In this document: positions 52,386 to 61,430 of the stretch, one piece after another
Layout of the letters: every line of letters begins with the position of its first letter
Numbering within the stretch: position 1 is the stretch's first letter
Program-made: the position numbers and the translations under genes
The notes under the pieces: generated by a model
The model's input: only the letters and a program-made list of their open reading frames with translations
The model's database searches: none
What the model was told of the DNA's origin: nothing
DNA from: an uncultured Clostridia bacterium
Lineage (GTDB): Bacteria > Bacillota > Clostridia > Christensenellales > Borkfalkiaceae
Assembly: GCA_944376335.1 (NCBI GenBank)
Contig: CALWCH010000005.1
Location: 1-64,000, forward strand
Length of the DNA: 64,000 nt
Direction: 5' to 3'

Positions 52386-53231
52386 TTACTCTGTCACACC
52401 CAAAACTACTTTTTCATACTGCGTTTTATTCAGGTAGACCTTTATCTCGCCGTGCTTGAGCTCGACCTTTGTAACCAAACTTCTTACAACATTTTGTTTC
52501 TCCTGCGGCGTCATCACGCCCCATGTATCGGGCAGCGTACGGAGCATCTTTTCATTCTCCTCGATCTGTTTCGTGTAAGTCTGTATTTCTCGTTCTTCTA
52601 CAATTTCACGCTCCAGCTTTTTACAGTCAGCATCGATATCTGCTGCCTGATCCAAAAGCCCATCATCTCCGATTTTTTTGTAGGCATAGATGAGACGATC
52701 GTATTCCTGACGCAATGTATTTTTATAGCTGAAGTCATCCCATTCCCAATCACGAAAGCCCGCTCTGTTCTCAAGATCGTACAACATTCCGATCGTCAAA
52801 CCCGATCCGTATGTTTCACACTTCGGGCCGATATACAGGTAAGAACTTTGTATCCGGCGGCCGGCTTCATCAAAATTCGGCTTGACCTCGATCAGCCGAT
52901 CGTCCTTCAAGCGCCTCATGAGAGATTGTATTGTCCGCTTGGACACGGCGAGTTTTGCGGCAAGCTTCTTTAAGTCCATCGGCTTTCCCCTCCTGCGGAT
53001 GATGTAGTTTATCACCATCTCCCGTCGCTCCTCGGGCGTTGCCTTGCGCATGAGAAATTCGGGCGGAGCAAAGCAGTCATGATTGTCGTAATACTCGGGA
53101 TTTTCGATCTCAATAAACCCGTACTTATGCTTATGAACGGTGTGATCCCCCGGCTTTCCCAACGTATGCTTTCTGTGTTTCTTCTTTCTCTTTATGATTT
53201 CTCCTCCCGTTCCGCCGCTGTTCGATCCCAT
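52386..53231 (-). CDS. HTH protein with serine-recombinase-like C-terminus
   Basis: The 281-residue protein starts with a basic, Gly-rich segment (IKRKKKHRKHTLGKPGDHT). A winged-HTH-like segment follows (about 75-120: MDLKKLAAKLAVSKRTIQSL and RRLKDDRLIEVKP), then a coiled coil (about 180-235). The C-terminus, TPQEKQNVVRSLVTKVELKH and then GEIKVYLN, looks like the end of large serine recombinases. No resolvase catalytic domain (YxRxS) is present. It could be a helper/excisionase or repressor, or a recombinase that lost its catalytic half. It is the only gene between the sigG break and unrelated genes. Confidence 0.5.
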   Translation of the reverse strand: MGSNSGGTGGEIIKRKKKHRKHTLGKPGDHTVHKHKYGFIEIENPEYYDNHDCFAPPEFLMRKATPEERREMVINYIIRRRGKPMDLKKLAAKLAVSKRTIQSLMRRLKDDRLIEVKPNFDEAGRRIQSSYLYIGPKCETYGSGLTIGMLYDLENRAGFRDWEWDDFSYKNTLRQEYDRLIYAYKKIGDDGLLDQAADIDADCKKLEREIVEEREIQTYTKQIEENEKMLRTLPDTWGVMTPQEKQNVVRSLVTKVELKHGEIKVYLNKTQYEKVVLGVTE

Positions 53232-53247
53232 AGTACCTCGCTATAAT

Positions 53248-53259
53248 ACAAACGTTTGT
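53248..53259. promoter_or_regulatory. palindromic operator at the start of the recombinase-like gene
   Basis: ACAAACGTTTGT, a perfect 12-bp palindrome 5 nt past the -10 box. On the minus strand GAACAAACGTTT also resembles a LexA-type box (GAAC-N4-GTTT), so SOS control or autorepression by the HTH protein is possible. Confidence 0.5.
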
Positions 53260-53263
53260 TCTT

Positions 53264-53292
53264 ATTATAACAGAGAAGTAACGGTTTGTCAA
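53264..53292 (-). promoter_or_regulatory. perfect consensus sigma-A promoter
   Basis: TTGACA, a 17-bp spacer and TATAAT on the minus strand, 33 nt upstream of the start codon at 53231. Such a strong promoter with an operator at +1 implies tight repression. Confidence 0.85.
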
Positions 53293-53461
53293 GCGCGAAA
53301 TTTCAATCGCACGGCAGAAAATTTCAGAATTTCAAGAGAGGAATTCTCACCGACAGAGCCTTTCTTCGTGACAGTCGTGCGGGCAGAAACCCAATGCGAT
53401 CGAATGCCTCGCATTTGCGAATACCGCTGCACCAACGCCACGCTCTATGCCCTTCCCGTCC

Positions 53462-54685
53462 TCAGATTCGGCCCAACAGCCAGTCGATGGCATTTATGAC
53501 CTCGATCCCCTCATAGTTGCCCGGCGTAAATCGGTCCAATGTGAGGATCTTCTTGGGGTAATTGTCCCCGATCTTCCGCAAAGGCGCTATTTCGCGCTCA
53601 AACGTTGTCTGCTCTATAAGTGAAGCCGAAACCTGATAGTACTCCAAAATATCGTCCTTCCCCGCGACAAAATCAATTTCGGCATTGCCCGCCTTCCCGA
53701 TATTCACCCGATAGCCGCGCCGCACGAGTTCCAAAAACACGATATTTTCCAGCGAATAGCCCAAATCGTAATTGCATTTGGGGAGCAGATAGCGGCGCAG
53801 GCCTAAATCGACGATATACAACTTCCCGTTCTGTTTCAAAAGCTGTTTGCCCTCCACATCGTAACGTTCCGCGCGATAAAAGATATACGCCTCCGTAAGC
53901 GCCTCGATATAATCATCTACCGTATTGGGCGACACCTTTCTCCCCGATGAAGTGATATAATCGGCGATCTTTTTCACCGAAATTGGGCTGCCGACGCAAT
54001 TTGCAAGAAACTTGGAGATATTCTTCAAAAGTGCGATATCCGTCACCTTCCGCCTGTTGGGGTCTTCTTTGCGGGAGCGGCGCTCCTCCACATCCTTTAC
54101 AATGACGGTATTGTAGATCCCCTCCAGGTACATATCCACCTTTTCTTTCGTCCTGTCCATCGTGGCAATATACGGAAAGGCTCCGTCCGACAGATATTCG
54201 GCAAACAGCCTGTCCTCATCGCCGCCGCCCCGGCTTTCATAGAATTCCGAAAACGAGAAGGGCAGCATATTGATCTCTACATATCTGCCCGACAGCAGCG
54301 TTACAAGCTCGCCGGACAGCAGCCACGAGTTGGAACCCGTGATATACACATCGACATTCTCCTTGATATAGAGGCTGTCTACCACCCTTTCAAACCCTTC
54401 CACCTTCTGGACCTCATCGAGAAAAATGTAGGTCATTTTGCCTCTGCAAAGCCTTTCGGTAAGATAGGCATACAGTGCCCTGTAGTCTTGCAGCACCTCG
54501 TTTTCGAGCTCTTCAAAATTGACGGAAACGATTTGCTCGCCGCCGACCCCGTGCCCTTTCAGATATTGCTTATACAGATCGAGCAGCGTAGATTTTCCCG
54601 AGCGGCGAATGCCCGTAACAACTTTGATGACCTGCTCATCCTTCCATGCGATCAGCTTTTTGAGATACTCTTTCCTCTCTATCAT
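53462..54685 (-). CDS. AAA ATPase with C-terminal DUF4143 nuclease-like domain
   Basis: The 407-residue protein carries Walker A GIRRSGKSTLL (about residue 25), Walker B YIFLDEVQKV (about 90) and a sensor-1 ITGSNSWLLSGEL segment. The DUF4143 domain ends with GNAEIDFVAGK (about residue 335), reminiscent of restriction-endonuclease-like folds. Such ATPases are common accessory genes in gut anaerobes; their role is unknown. ATG 54685 has GGAGG upstream. It is not in an operon: the neighbouring rhamnosidase gene ends at a terminator. Confidence 0.85.
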   Translation of the reverse strand: MIERKEYLKKLIAWKDEQVIKVVTGIRRSGKSTLLDLYKQYLKGHGVGGEQIVSVNFEELENEVLQDYRALYAYLTERLCRGKMTYIFLDEVQKVEGFERVVDSLYIKENVDVYITGSNSWLLSGELVTLLSGRYVEINMLPFSFSEFYESRGGGDEDRLFAEYLSDGAFPYIATMDRTKEKVDMYLEGIYNTVIVKDVEERRSRKEDPNRRKVTDIALLKNISKFLANCVGSPISVKKIADYITSSGRKVSPNTVDDYIEALTEAYIFYRAERYDVEGKQLLKQNGKLYIVDLGLRRYLLPKCNYDLGYSLENIVFLELVRRGYRVNIGKAGNAEIDFVAGKDDILEYYQVSASLIEQTTFEREIAPLRKIGDNYPKKILTLDRFTPGNYEGIEVINAIDWLLGRI

Positions 54686-54848
54686 GGCAAATCCTCCTGC
54701 CGTCAGTATAGCATAGAGGCATAAATTAGTCAATATGTTTTCCTAAATCGGAATTTTTGAAATAGAAATACATGGAATTTTCCGAAAATGGCAGCATTTA
54801 ACGAGCAATTCCTTCCCTGAGCTGCTTAACTTCCAAGAAAAACAAAAA

Positions 54849-54866
54849 CCTCGGCGGCGGCCGAGG
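54849..54866 (-). terminator. terminator of the GH78 operon
   Basis: CCTCGGC/GCCGAGG stem closing on a short loop, followed by TTTTTGTTTTT on the minus strand. Confidence 0.85.
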
Positions 54867-54884
54867 TCTTTGTCGTTTGAATTG

Positions 54885-57572
54885 CTACACGCCGATGGAG
54901 CGCAGTTTTTCGTCCAGGACTTCCTGCATCTGCGGCGGCACGAAGAAGGAGCGCATGGAGAGCATATCGCGAAGGGTATAGCCGCTCATGCCGACGTCGT
55001 TGCCCGAGAGAAAGGCGCAGATGCCGGGTGCGACTTCCTTGAATGCCGCCCTCGGCCGCTCGTCGTCCAACACGTCATATAAGATCGAATCGAGCGAATA
55101 GGGATGCACCAGCGTTCTGTTTGCAGGGAGCAGGAAACTGTTCTCTCCCGCCTTTAAGGGTTCCCGCAGCTCCCCGACGGAGAGCTCTGCCTCCACGCCG
55201 TAGGGAATGGTGACCTGCAGTTCGGCTTTCCCCTCGGGTGAGATGCGGTACTTCACCGCAAATTCCCCCGCAGGCGAGAGAAAGCGGCAGGAAAAATCTT
55301 TGAGCCGATGGTTGAACTTGGGCGAGATCGTCACGCTCTTAAAGGCGACTTTCCTGGGTTCGATGCCCGCAATGTCGCGGTAGAACGCCTCGGCGACCGC
55401 CCCGAAGGAGTAGTGGTTGAGCGAATTCATCGCCGTGCCCGTGATGGAGCCGTCCGCTCCCAATGAATTCCAGCGCTCCCAGATGGTCGTCGCGCCCAGA
55501 TTGACGCAGTATAGCCAGCTCGGGAACTTTTCGGAATACAAAATGCGGAAGGCATCCTCGGTGAGCCCCGCCCTCAGCAGTGCCTGAATGAGCTTGGTCG
55601 CTCCCACAAAGCCGCCCTTGACGGCATAGCCGTCCTTTTTGATGCGCTTTTGGAAGCAGGAGACGAGCTTTTCCCGGTCCACCCAGATCCCAAAAATGAT
55701 ACAGAGGACGTATGCCGTTTGGGTATCCACTGCGAGCCGCCCCGTCTGCGTAAAGTATTCGCGGAGAATGGCGCTTCTGATTTCCTCGGCGATGCGTGCA
55801 TACCGCTCCGCACGCTCACCGTACCCGAGCTCCCCTTCCGCAAGCGAGAGAATTTTAACACTGTTGAAGTAGTAGCAGGAGGCGATGAAGTGTTCGTTGG
55901 TCGCGCCGCGCAGCGCGCTGCTGTTGACGCCGTCCTGGCTCAGCCAATCGCCGAGGCAGAACCCGAAGCGGTTGAGCCGTTCGCCCCCGCTCTCGTCGTC
56001 CTTGCGGATGAGCAGGTCCACATAGGAGCGCATCATGGGCAGATGCCTTGAAAGAAAGCTCTTGTCGCTGTAGAACTCATAGACCGTCCACGGGATGATG
56101 GTCGCCGCGTCGCTCCAGATGCTGCCCGATTCCTCCAGTTCCCCGAAGGAGGGGGAATAGGAAGCGATGCCGCCCCCGAGCCGCCTTTGGTCAATCTCCA
56201 TGTCGCGGCAGTACTTGTCGTAGAAGGCGCGGCAGTCGAACTGATAGCACGCCGCCGCACAGAACACCTGCGCATCGCCCGTCCAGCCGAGGCGTTCGTC
56301 GCGCTGCGGACAGTCGGTGGGCACATCCAGGAAGTTGCTCTTCTGGCCCCACTTGCAGTTGAGGAGCAGGCGGTCGATCTTGGGATTGTCCGTCGTGATG
56401 AACGCCGTCTCGTCGACGTCGGAATACAGCACGCAGCCCGTGAAATCGTCGGGGTCCACCTTCTCGAAGCCCTCCACGCACATGTAGCGGAAGCCGAAGA
56501 AGGTGAACTTGGGGTACACCTCGCGCGGAACGCCGTCCGACACATAGTCATATTCCGCCTTGGCGGTGCGCAGGTTGTCGCGGTAAAAACAGCCCTCCTG
56601 CAGCACTTCACCCGCCCTGAGACGCACATGCCGTCCGCGGGCAAGACGGGAGCGGAAAGAGACGAACCCCGAAAAGTTCTGCCCGAAGTCGAGGATGTTT
56701 TCCCCCTTGGGGCTTACGATGAGCTTGGGTTTGATGCGCTCCTTGATGACGATGGGCAAACTGATGCGTTCCACGACGCGGAACATCTGCGGCACGCGGA
56801 CGACTCCGCAGCTTTCACGAGTATCCCTCGTGAAGTCCGCGCTCTCGCCGTCATAGATGCCGCTCTCCGCGATCTCGGAGGGGCGGGAAAGCCACGTCTC
56901 GTCCGTCCTTATCACGGTCTTATTGCCGTCCTTGTCCCACAAAACGAGCTTTGCGGCGCAGACGAAATCTCTTCCGTAGATATTGCTGCAGTGATTGAGC
57001 CCGAACCTTCCCTTGAACCAGCCGTTGCCGAGCGCGATCTCGAGAAGGTCCTCGCCCTTCAAATAGGGAGTGATGTCGTACGTCTGATACTGCACATAGT
57101 CGGAATAGTCGTTGCAGCCCGGGGTGAGGTACTCATTTCCGACGCGCTCCCCGTTGAGGCGGGCTTCATACAGCCCCAACCCCGTGACATACAGCCGCCC
57201 CCTGACGGCGCCCCTTGAGGAAAAGGTGCGGAAGATGACGGGATGACTGTATGCGGCCTTGGAGAGGACGAAGGGTGCGTCGAACGAAGTGCCCGTCTCA
57301 AAGAAGTGCAGGGCGCTTCTCTCCTTCCCCGCCGCGAGCTCGAAATAGTACCGCGTCTCTTTCTCCGGTGAAAAATGCAATTTTGAGGCAAAGTTTTCGG
57401 CGATATCGAGCGGCTGCGAAAAGAGCAGGTTCTCGCGCGAAGGACTGCCGTAGATACGCAGTTCCAAACCGCCCTTCGGCTCCCCCGTCACGGCGTAAGA
57501 GAGGACGAGTTCGTCAAGATCGTACCCGACGGGGTCCGTTACGCCGTTGATCTTGATGTTTGTAAATTCCAC
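54885..57572 (-). CDS. GH78 family alpha-L-rhamnosidase, second paralog
   Basis: The 895-residue enzyme has N-terminal FnIII-like and jelly-roll domains (ITPYLKGEDLLEIALGNGWF about 170), a ConA-like sandwich and the (alpha/alpha)6 barrel with DCPQRDERLGWTGD (about residue 438), whose Asp/Glu are catalytic, and WERWNSLGADGSITG (about 705). No signal peptide: it trims rhamnose from imported oligosaccharides. The start is GTG 57572 with AAAGGAGTG upstream. It follows the CUT1 permease by 4 nt and shares the C-terminal helical tail type with the GH78 at 32050. Confidence 0.9.
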   Translation of the reverse strand: MEFTNIKINGVTDPVGYDLDELVLSYAVTGEPKGGLELRIYGSPSRENLLFSQPLDIAENFASKLHFSPEKETRYYFELAAGKERSALHFFETGTSFDAPFVLSKAAYSHPVIFRTFSSRGAVRGRLYVTGLGLYEARLNGERVGNEYLTPGCNDYSDYVQYQTYDITPYLKGEDLLEIALGNGWFKGRFGLNHCSNIYGRDFVCAAKLVLWDKDGNKTVIRTDETWLSRPSEIAESGIYDGESADFTRDTRESCGVVRVPQMFRVVERISLPIVIKERIKPKLIVSPKGENILDFGQNFSGFVSFRSRLARGRHVRLRAGEVLQEGCFYRDNLRTAKAEYDYVSDGVPREVYPKFTFFGFRYMCVEGFEKVDPDDFTGCVLYSDVDETAFITTDNPKIDRLLLNCKWGQKSNFLDVPTDCPQRDERLGWTGDAQVFCAAACYQFDCRAFYDKYCRDMEIDQRRLGGGIASYSPSFGELEESGSIWSDAATIIPWTVYEFYSDKSFLSRHLPMMRSYVDLLIRKDDESGGERLNRFGFCLGDWLSQDGVNSSALRGATNEHFIASCYYFNSVKILSLAEGELGYGERAERYARIAEEIRSAILREYFTQTGRLAVDTQTAYVLCIIFGIWVDREKLVSCFQKRIKKDGYAVKGGFVGATKLIQALLRAGLTEDAFRILYSEKFPSWLYCVNLGATTIWERWNSLGADGSITGTAMNSLNHYSFGAVAEAFYRDIAGIEPRKVAFKSVTISPKFNHRLKDFSCRFLSPAGEFAVKYRISPEGKAELQVTIPYGVEAELSVGELREPLKAGENSFLLPANRTLVHPYSLDSILYDVLDDERPRAAFKEVAPGICAFLSGNDVGMSGYTLRDMLSMRSFFVPPQMQEVLDEKLRSIGV

Positions 57573-57576
57573 GTTC

Positions 57577-58518
57577 TCACTCCTTTACCCCGCCGAGAGA
57601 AATTCCCGCCACGAAGCCCTTCTGGAAGAAGGGATAGGCGATGAGGATGGGAAGGATGCCGATGACGGCGATCGCCATCTGGACGGATGCGGAGGGAAGA
57701 TTTTCCGTGCTCAGCCCGAGGTCAGGGTTGGAGGCGATGAAGTCGACGGAGTCCTGCATCTCCTTTAAAAGACGCTGGATGGAATACAGCTCCTGATGCT
57801 CCATCGAGATGTAGTAGAGCGAGTTGTTCCAATCGTTCCAAAAACCGATGGCGGTGCTCAGGCTGAGCGTTGCGATAAGCGGAAGCGCGAGCGGGATGTA
57901 GATGGCGGCATAGATGGTGAACATATTCGCACCGTCCAGCTCCGCCGCCTCCATGAGTTCCCCCGAGACCGAGCTTCTGAAGTACATCACGAAGAGCATG
58001 ACGCCGAAAGCGTTCATCAGCATACCGGGAACGATGAGCCCGAAGAAGGTGTTGTTGAGGTGGAACACCGTCGAATAGATGACGTAGGTAGCCGTTGCGC
58101 CGCCGTTGAAGAGCATCGTAAAGACGACGAGGAACATGATGATGTTGCGCCCGGGCGTCTTCTTCCACGCGAGACCGAACGCCATCATCGTGGTGATGAG
58201 CATATGCAGAAGGGTGCCGACGAGCGTCGTGGCGATGGTAATGAAGTACGCCTTGCCGATCGTCGACCATGCCTTGAAGAGATAGGCGTATGCGTCGAAG
58301 CTCACTTCCATGGGAATGAGGCCGTAGCCGTAGCGGGCGAGCGCTTCCTCCGAGGTGATGGAGGAGGAGATCATCATGATGAAGGGGAAGATGGCAAGGA
58401 GCGCCGCGACGATCATAACGATGTGCGCCACGATCTTGACGCCGAGGTTCTCCCGCTTCAAACCGCTGCTGTCCCCTTCTTTTCCCATTCTTCTCTTTTT
58501 GATTGCTTGTGCTTGCAT
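57577..58518 (-). CDS. CUT1 ABC sugar permease, LplC/YtcP type
   Basis: The 313-residue inner-membrane protein has six hydrophobic segments and an EAA motif MEAAELDGANMFTIYAAIYI (about residue 185). It resembles LplC/YtcP permeases, which serve pectin-derived (rhamnogalacturonan) oligosaccharide importers. It stands between LplB-like permease and GH78, consistent with rhamnose-containing substrates. No ATPase gene is in the cluster. Confidence 0.9.
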   Translation of the reverse strand: MQAQAIKKRRMGKEGDSSGLKRENLGVKIVAHIVMIVAALLAIFPFIMMISSSITSEEALARYGYGLIPMEVSFDAYAYLFKAWSTIGKAYFITIATTLVGTLLHMLITTMMAFGLAWKKTPGRNIIMFLVVFTMLFNGGATATYVIYSTVFHLNNTFFGLIVPGMLMNAFGVMLFVMYFRSSVSGELMEAAELDGANMFTIYAAIYIPLALPLIATLSLSTAIGFWNDWNNSLYYISMEHQELYSIQRLLKEMQDSVDFIASNPDLGLSTENLPSASVQMAIAVIGILPILIAYPFFQKGFVAGISLGGVKE

Positions 58519-58529
58519 GATTTTCCTCC

Positions 58530-59522
58530 TCAGAACAGCGAACTGTCGGGGTCGACCTTCTTGATGACGAGATTGGCAGACACAACGAGGATGAGCCCGA
58601 TGAGCGACTGCAAAATGCCCGCCGCCGAAGAGGTGACAAGATCGCCCGCGCCCTTCAGCGAGTTATAGATGTAGGTATCGATGGTCTGCGAGACCTCATA
58701 GAGCTGGCCCGAGTTCTGCGAGAGCAGATAGAAGAGGCCGTAGTCCGAGCGGAAGATGCCCGCAAGGCCCATGATGAGCATGGTGACCATCGTCGTCTTG
58801 AGCCCCGGAATGGTGATGTAGCGCACCTGCTGCCAAAAGTTCGCACCGTCCAGCTTGGCGGCATCGAAGAGGCTGGGCGAGATGGAGAGCAGCGAGGAAT
58901 AATAGAACAGGAAGTTGAAGCCCGTGCTCTTCCATGTGTTGAAGAAGATGAATACGAAGGGCCACATCCCGATGGCATCCTTGCCATAGAAGTTGATGCG
59001 CTCCCCGCCCGCGTTGGTGATGATGGCATTGAGCATGCCGTTCTCGCCGCTGAACAGAGCGAAGGTGACATAGCTGACGATGACCCAGCTCATGAGGTAA
59101 GGCAGAAGGATGATGGTCTGGTAGACATTCTTGATCTTCCCGCGCACAAAGGTGAAGAGGATCGCCATCGTCACGGGCACGATGAGATTGATGAGGATGA
59201 ACGCGACGTTGTAGAGCACCGTGTTGCGGATATACAGCCAAATATCCGAACTCTGAAACAAGATCTCAAAATTCTCGAAGCCGCACCACGGGCTGTTAAA
59301 GATGTTGGTAAGGCTCATATCGGGCTCTTTGAACGCGAGCGAGAGCCCGATGAGCGGCATGTAGTTGTTGATGAGAAGGTATACAAGCCCGGGAAGCATC
59401 ATCGCAAAGACGATGATGATGTTCTTCCACTTGGTCATGCCGTTCTGCGTGCGGCGCGATTTCGCCTTAAAGGCACGCTCGGCGCGCTCTGCGCTTTTTA
59501 CTCCCTCTTTGACTTTTTCCAT
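58530..59522 (-). CDS. CUT1 ABC sugar permease, LplB/YteP type
   Basis: The 330-residue inner-membrane protein has a cytoplasmic basic N-terminus (about 35 residues), six hydrophobic segments and the EAA-type LFDAAKLDGANFWQQVRYIT (about residue 220). It pairs with the LplC-type permease 11 nt downstream and with the binding protein 12 nt upstream. Confidence 0.9.
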   Translation of the reverse strand: MEKVKEGVKSAERAERAFKAKSRRTQNGMTKWKNIIIVFAMMLPGLVYLLINNYMPLIGLSLAFKEPDMSLTNIFNSPWCGFENFEILFQSSDIWLYIRNTVLYNVAFILINLIVPVTMAILFTFVRGKIKNVYQTIILLPYLMSWVIVSYVTFALFSGENGMLNAIITNAGGERINFYGKDAIGMWPFVFIFFNTWKSTGFNFLFYYSSLLSISPSLFDAAKLDGANFWQQVRYITIPGLKTTMVTMLIMGLAGIFRSDYGLFYLLSQNSGQLYEVSQTIDTYIYNSLKGAGDLVTSSAAGILQSLIGLILVVSANLVIKKVDPDSSLF

Positions 59523-59534
59523 AGCTCTCCCCTT

Positions 59535-61205
59535 TTAACTGTTCTGTTCCGCCTTCCATGCGGCATACTGCTCCGCCTTATCCTCGACGATGCTGTCGAT
59601 CCGGGCATTGTCGAGGGCATTGATGAATTCCTCATAGGTACTGCCGGGGCCCGTAAAGGTGCCGTCCGTGCCCTTGCTGCCCGCTCCGACGGCGAGCGTC
59701 AGGAAGTAGCGCGACATGACCTGTGCATTGATGTTTCGGATGGTCGTCGTATGCGAGCGGTCCGCCCAATAGATGAAGCCCCATGCAGGAGACTTGTGCG
59801 AAAGCGTTCTCTCCTCATAGTAGAGACTCTCTTTCTCCACGCGCTCCATATCTTCGATGATCTGTTCGGCATCCACGCCATATTGAACGAACGCATAGAG
59901 CATATCGTAATCGCCCCAGAAGCCGCCGATGACGTAGTTGTTGGTACGTGAGCCTTCGTACACTTCGGTGATATAGCCCCTCTCCTCATCGACGAATTCC
60001 CACTCCTCACCCTCGATGCCGTACATAATGAGATTGACGAGGTACTCATCGGAATAGAGGAGGTCGATGAACTGCATGGCCCTTGCGGGGCGCTTGCTCT
60101 TGGAGGGGATCATGAGCGACTGCATGGGGTTGGTGAGGTAGGAATACTCAACGGAGAGCGGAAGCATCACGAGGTCGAGATCGCCCTCGAGCGACGTCCC
60201 CTCCTTGTTCTTCATGCGGTCGGTCTCCCACTGATATTCGAGCTCGGGGCTCGTCTGCAGCACGACGCCCACGTAGCGCTCGGAATCGAACATATCGTTA
60301 AGGTTTTCACTCGTCGTCTCGGCGTCGGGATGGACGTAGCCCGCCGCGTTCCATTTCCCCATCCACTCGACGTATTCCTTATAGGCATCCGTCTTGTAGT
60401 AATTGACGACTTCGTTCCCCCACTCACCCGTTTCGGGGTCTACCATGAGCGTTGCAAGAGGATAGCTCTCTGTTCCGAGCTTATCGTAAGGTACGAGCGC
60501 CGTCATGTAGTCCTGCCCGTTCATCGCCGAGCAGGGATACACCGTCTGTCCCGCCGAGTTTGTGGGCATGACTTCGCGGATGGCGGCAAAGATGGTGTCG
60601 AGATCCTCGTAGCCGATCGGCTGGCCTTCGGTGTACTTGCCCTCTTGTGGGGTCTCGCTGTAGAGGCCTGCGCGCTCCAGAACATCCTTCCGCACCATGT
60701 ACGAATAGCCGCCGAGCATATGGCTGGGAAACACCGAAACGCCGTAGATGTTCCCGTCCTCGCCATAGAGCGTGGTCTCGGGCCTTTCTGGAAGCACTTC
60801 GGAAAGATAGGGCGCGATCTCGGGCGTTAAGAGCGAATCGAGCTCCCGCGCCGAATGGTCGGTGATGAAGGACTCCGAGCCCGTGAATACGTTGATGATA
60901 TCGATCTCCTGGTTGGTGATGAGCCAGTTCTGGTAGTCGGACGTGCAGTTGAAGACGTTGGTCTGCTTGAACTGCACGCCGAAGCCGAGCTTCTCCTCAA
61001 CGTATGCGGAGACGGCCGCCTCCACCTTCTTCGTCGAGGGCTGCATCGTGCCCGCATGCAGGAAGGAGAGGACGACGTCGCCCTCTTCCTTGGAAGGATC
61101 GGCGGTGCCGCCCGTCTTGCCCGTCTCGGTACAGGCCGCAAAGCCCACGAGAGAGGACGCCATCAACACTGCGGTGAGTGCCAAACAAAGGTTACGTTTT
61201 TTCAT
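59535..61205 (-). CDS. extracellular solute-binding lipoprotein, LplA/YtcQ type
   Basis: The 556-residue protein has a lipoprotein signal ending SSLVGFAACTETG. The mature part has ADPSKEEGDVVLSFLHAG and later LDSLLTPEIAPYLSEVLPE, as in LplA-type binders of large oligosaccharides. ATG 61205 has GAGGTG upstream; an alternative start six codons earlier is weaker. It is the first gene of a four-gene operon (binding protein, two permeases, GH78) divergent from a TetR-type gene. Confidence 0.88.
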   Translation of the reverse strand: MKKRNLCLALTAVLMASSLVGFAACTETGKTGGTADPSKEEGDVVLSFLHAGTMQPSTKKVEAAVSAYVEEKLGFGVQFKQTNVFNCTSDYQNWLITNQEIDIINVFTGSESFITDHSARELDSLLTPEIAPYLSEVLPERPETTLYGEDGNIYGVSVFPSHMLGGYSYMVRKDVLERAGLYSETPQEGKYTEGQPIGYEDLDTIFAAIREVMPTNSAGQTVYPCSAMNGQDYMTALVPYDKLGTESYPLATLMVDPETGEWGNEVVNYYKTDAYKEYVEWMGKWNAAGYVHPDAETTSENLNDMFDSERYVGVVLQTSPELEYQWETDRMKNKEGTSLEGDLDLVMLPLSVEYSYLTNPMQSLMIPSKSKRPARAMQFIDLLYSDEYLVNLIMYGIEGEEWEFVDEERGYITEVYEGSRTNNYVIGGFWGDYDMLYAFVQYGVDAEQIIEDMERVEKESLYYEERTLSHKSPAWGFIYWADRSHTTTIRNINAQVMSRYFLTLAVGAGSKGTDGTFTGPGSTYEEFINALDNARIDSIVEDKAEQYAAWKAEQNS

Positions 61206-61266
61206 CTTAACACCTCGTATCATATAGTCTGATGAAAGCCGCACCCCGGCGGCCTTTTGTGGCCTC

Positions 61267-61295
61267 AATATAGCACACGCGCCCCTTAAAATCAA
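61267..61295 (-). promoter_or_regulatory. sigma-A promoter of the second glycan operon
   Basis: TTGATT, a 17-bp spacer and TATATT on the minus strand, about 60 nt upstream of the binding-protein start. Confidence 0.65.
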
Positions 61296-61358
61296 GACAA
61301 AACCCCAAAATACCCCTTCGGAAGTGACAAAGCGCGAACGTTTGTGACGCAGTAAAAT

Positions 61359-61371
61359 GTGAAATTTTCAC
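61359..61371. promoter_or_regulatory. candidate TetR operator in the divergent promoter region
   Basis: GTGAAATTTTCAC: GTGAAA arms around one T, immediately upstream of the tetR-type promoter (-35 at 61380) and about 65 bp upstream of the binding-protein -35. Confidence 0.45.
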
Positions 61372-61379
61372 TTCCTCCC

Positions 61380-61408
61380 TTGACGGGAAAAGGTTGTTGT
61401 GGTAAAAT
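61380..61408 (+). promoter_or_regulatory. sigma-A promoter of the TetR-type gene
   Basis: TTGACG, a 17-bp spacer and TAAAAT, 22 nt upstream of the start at 61431. Confidence 0.7.
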
Positions 61409-61430
61409 GGTTTTATTCGGGGAGAAAAGC

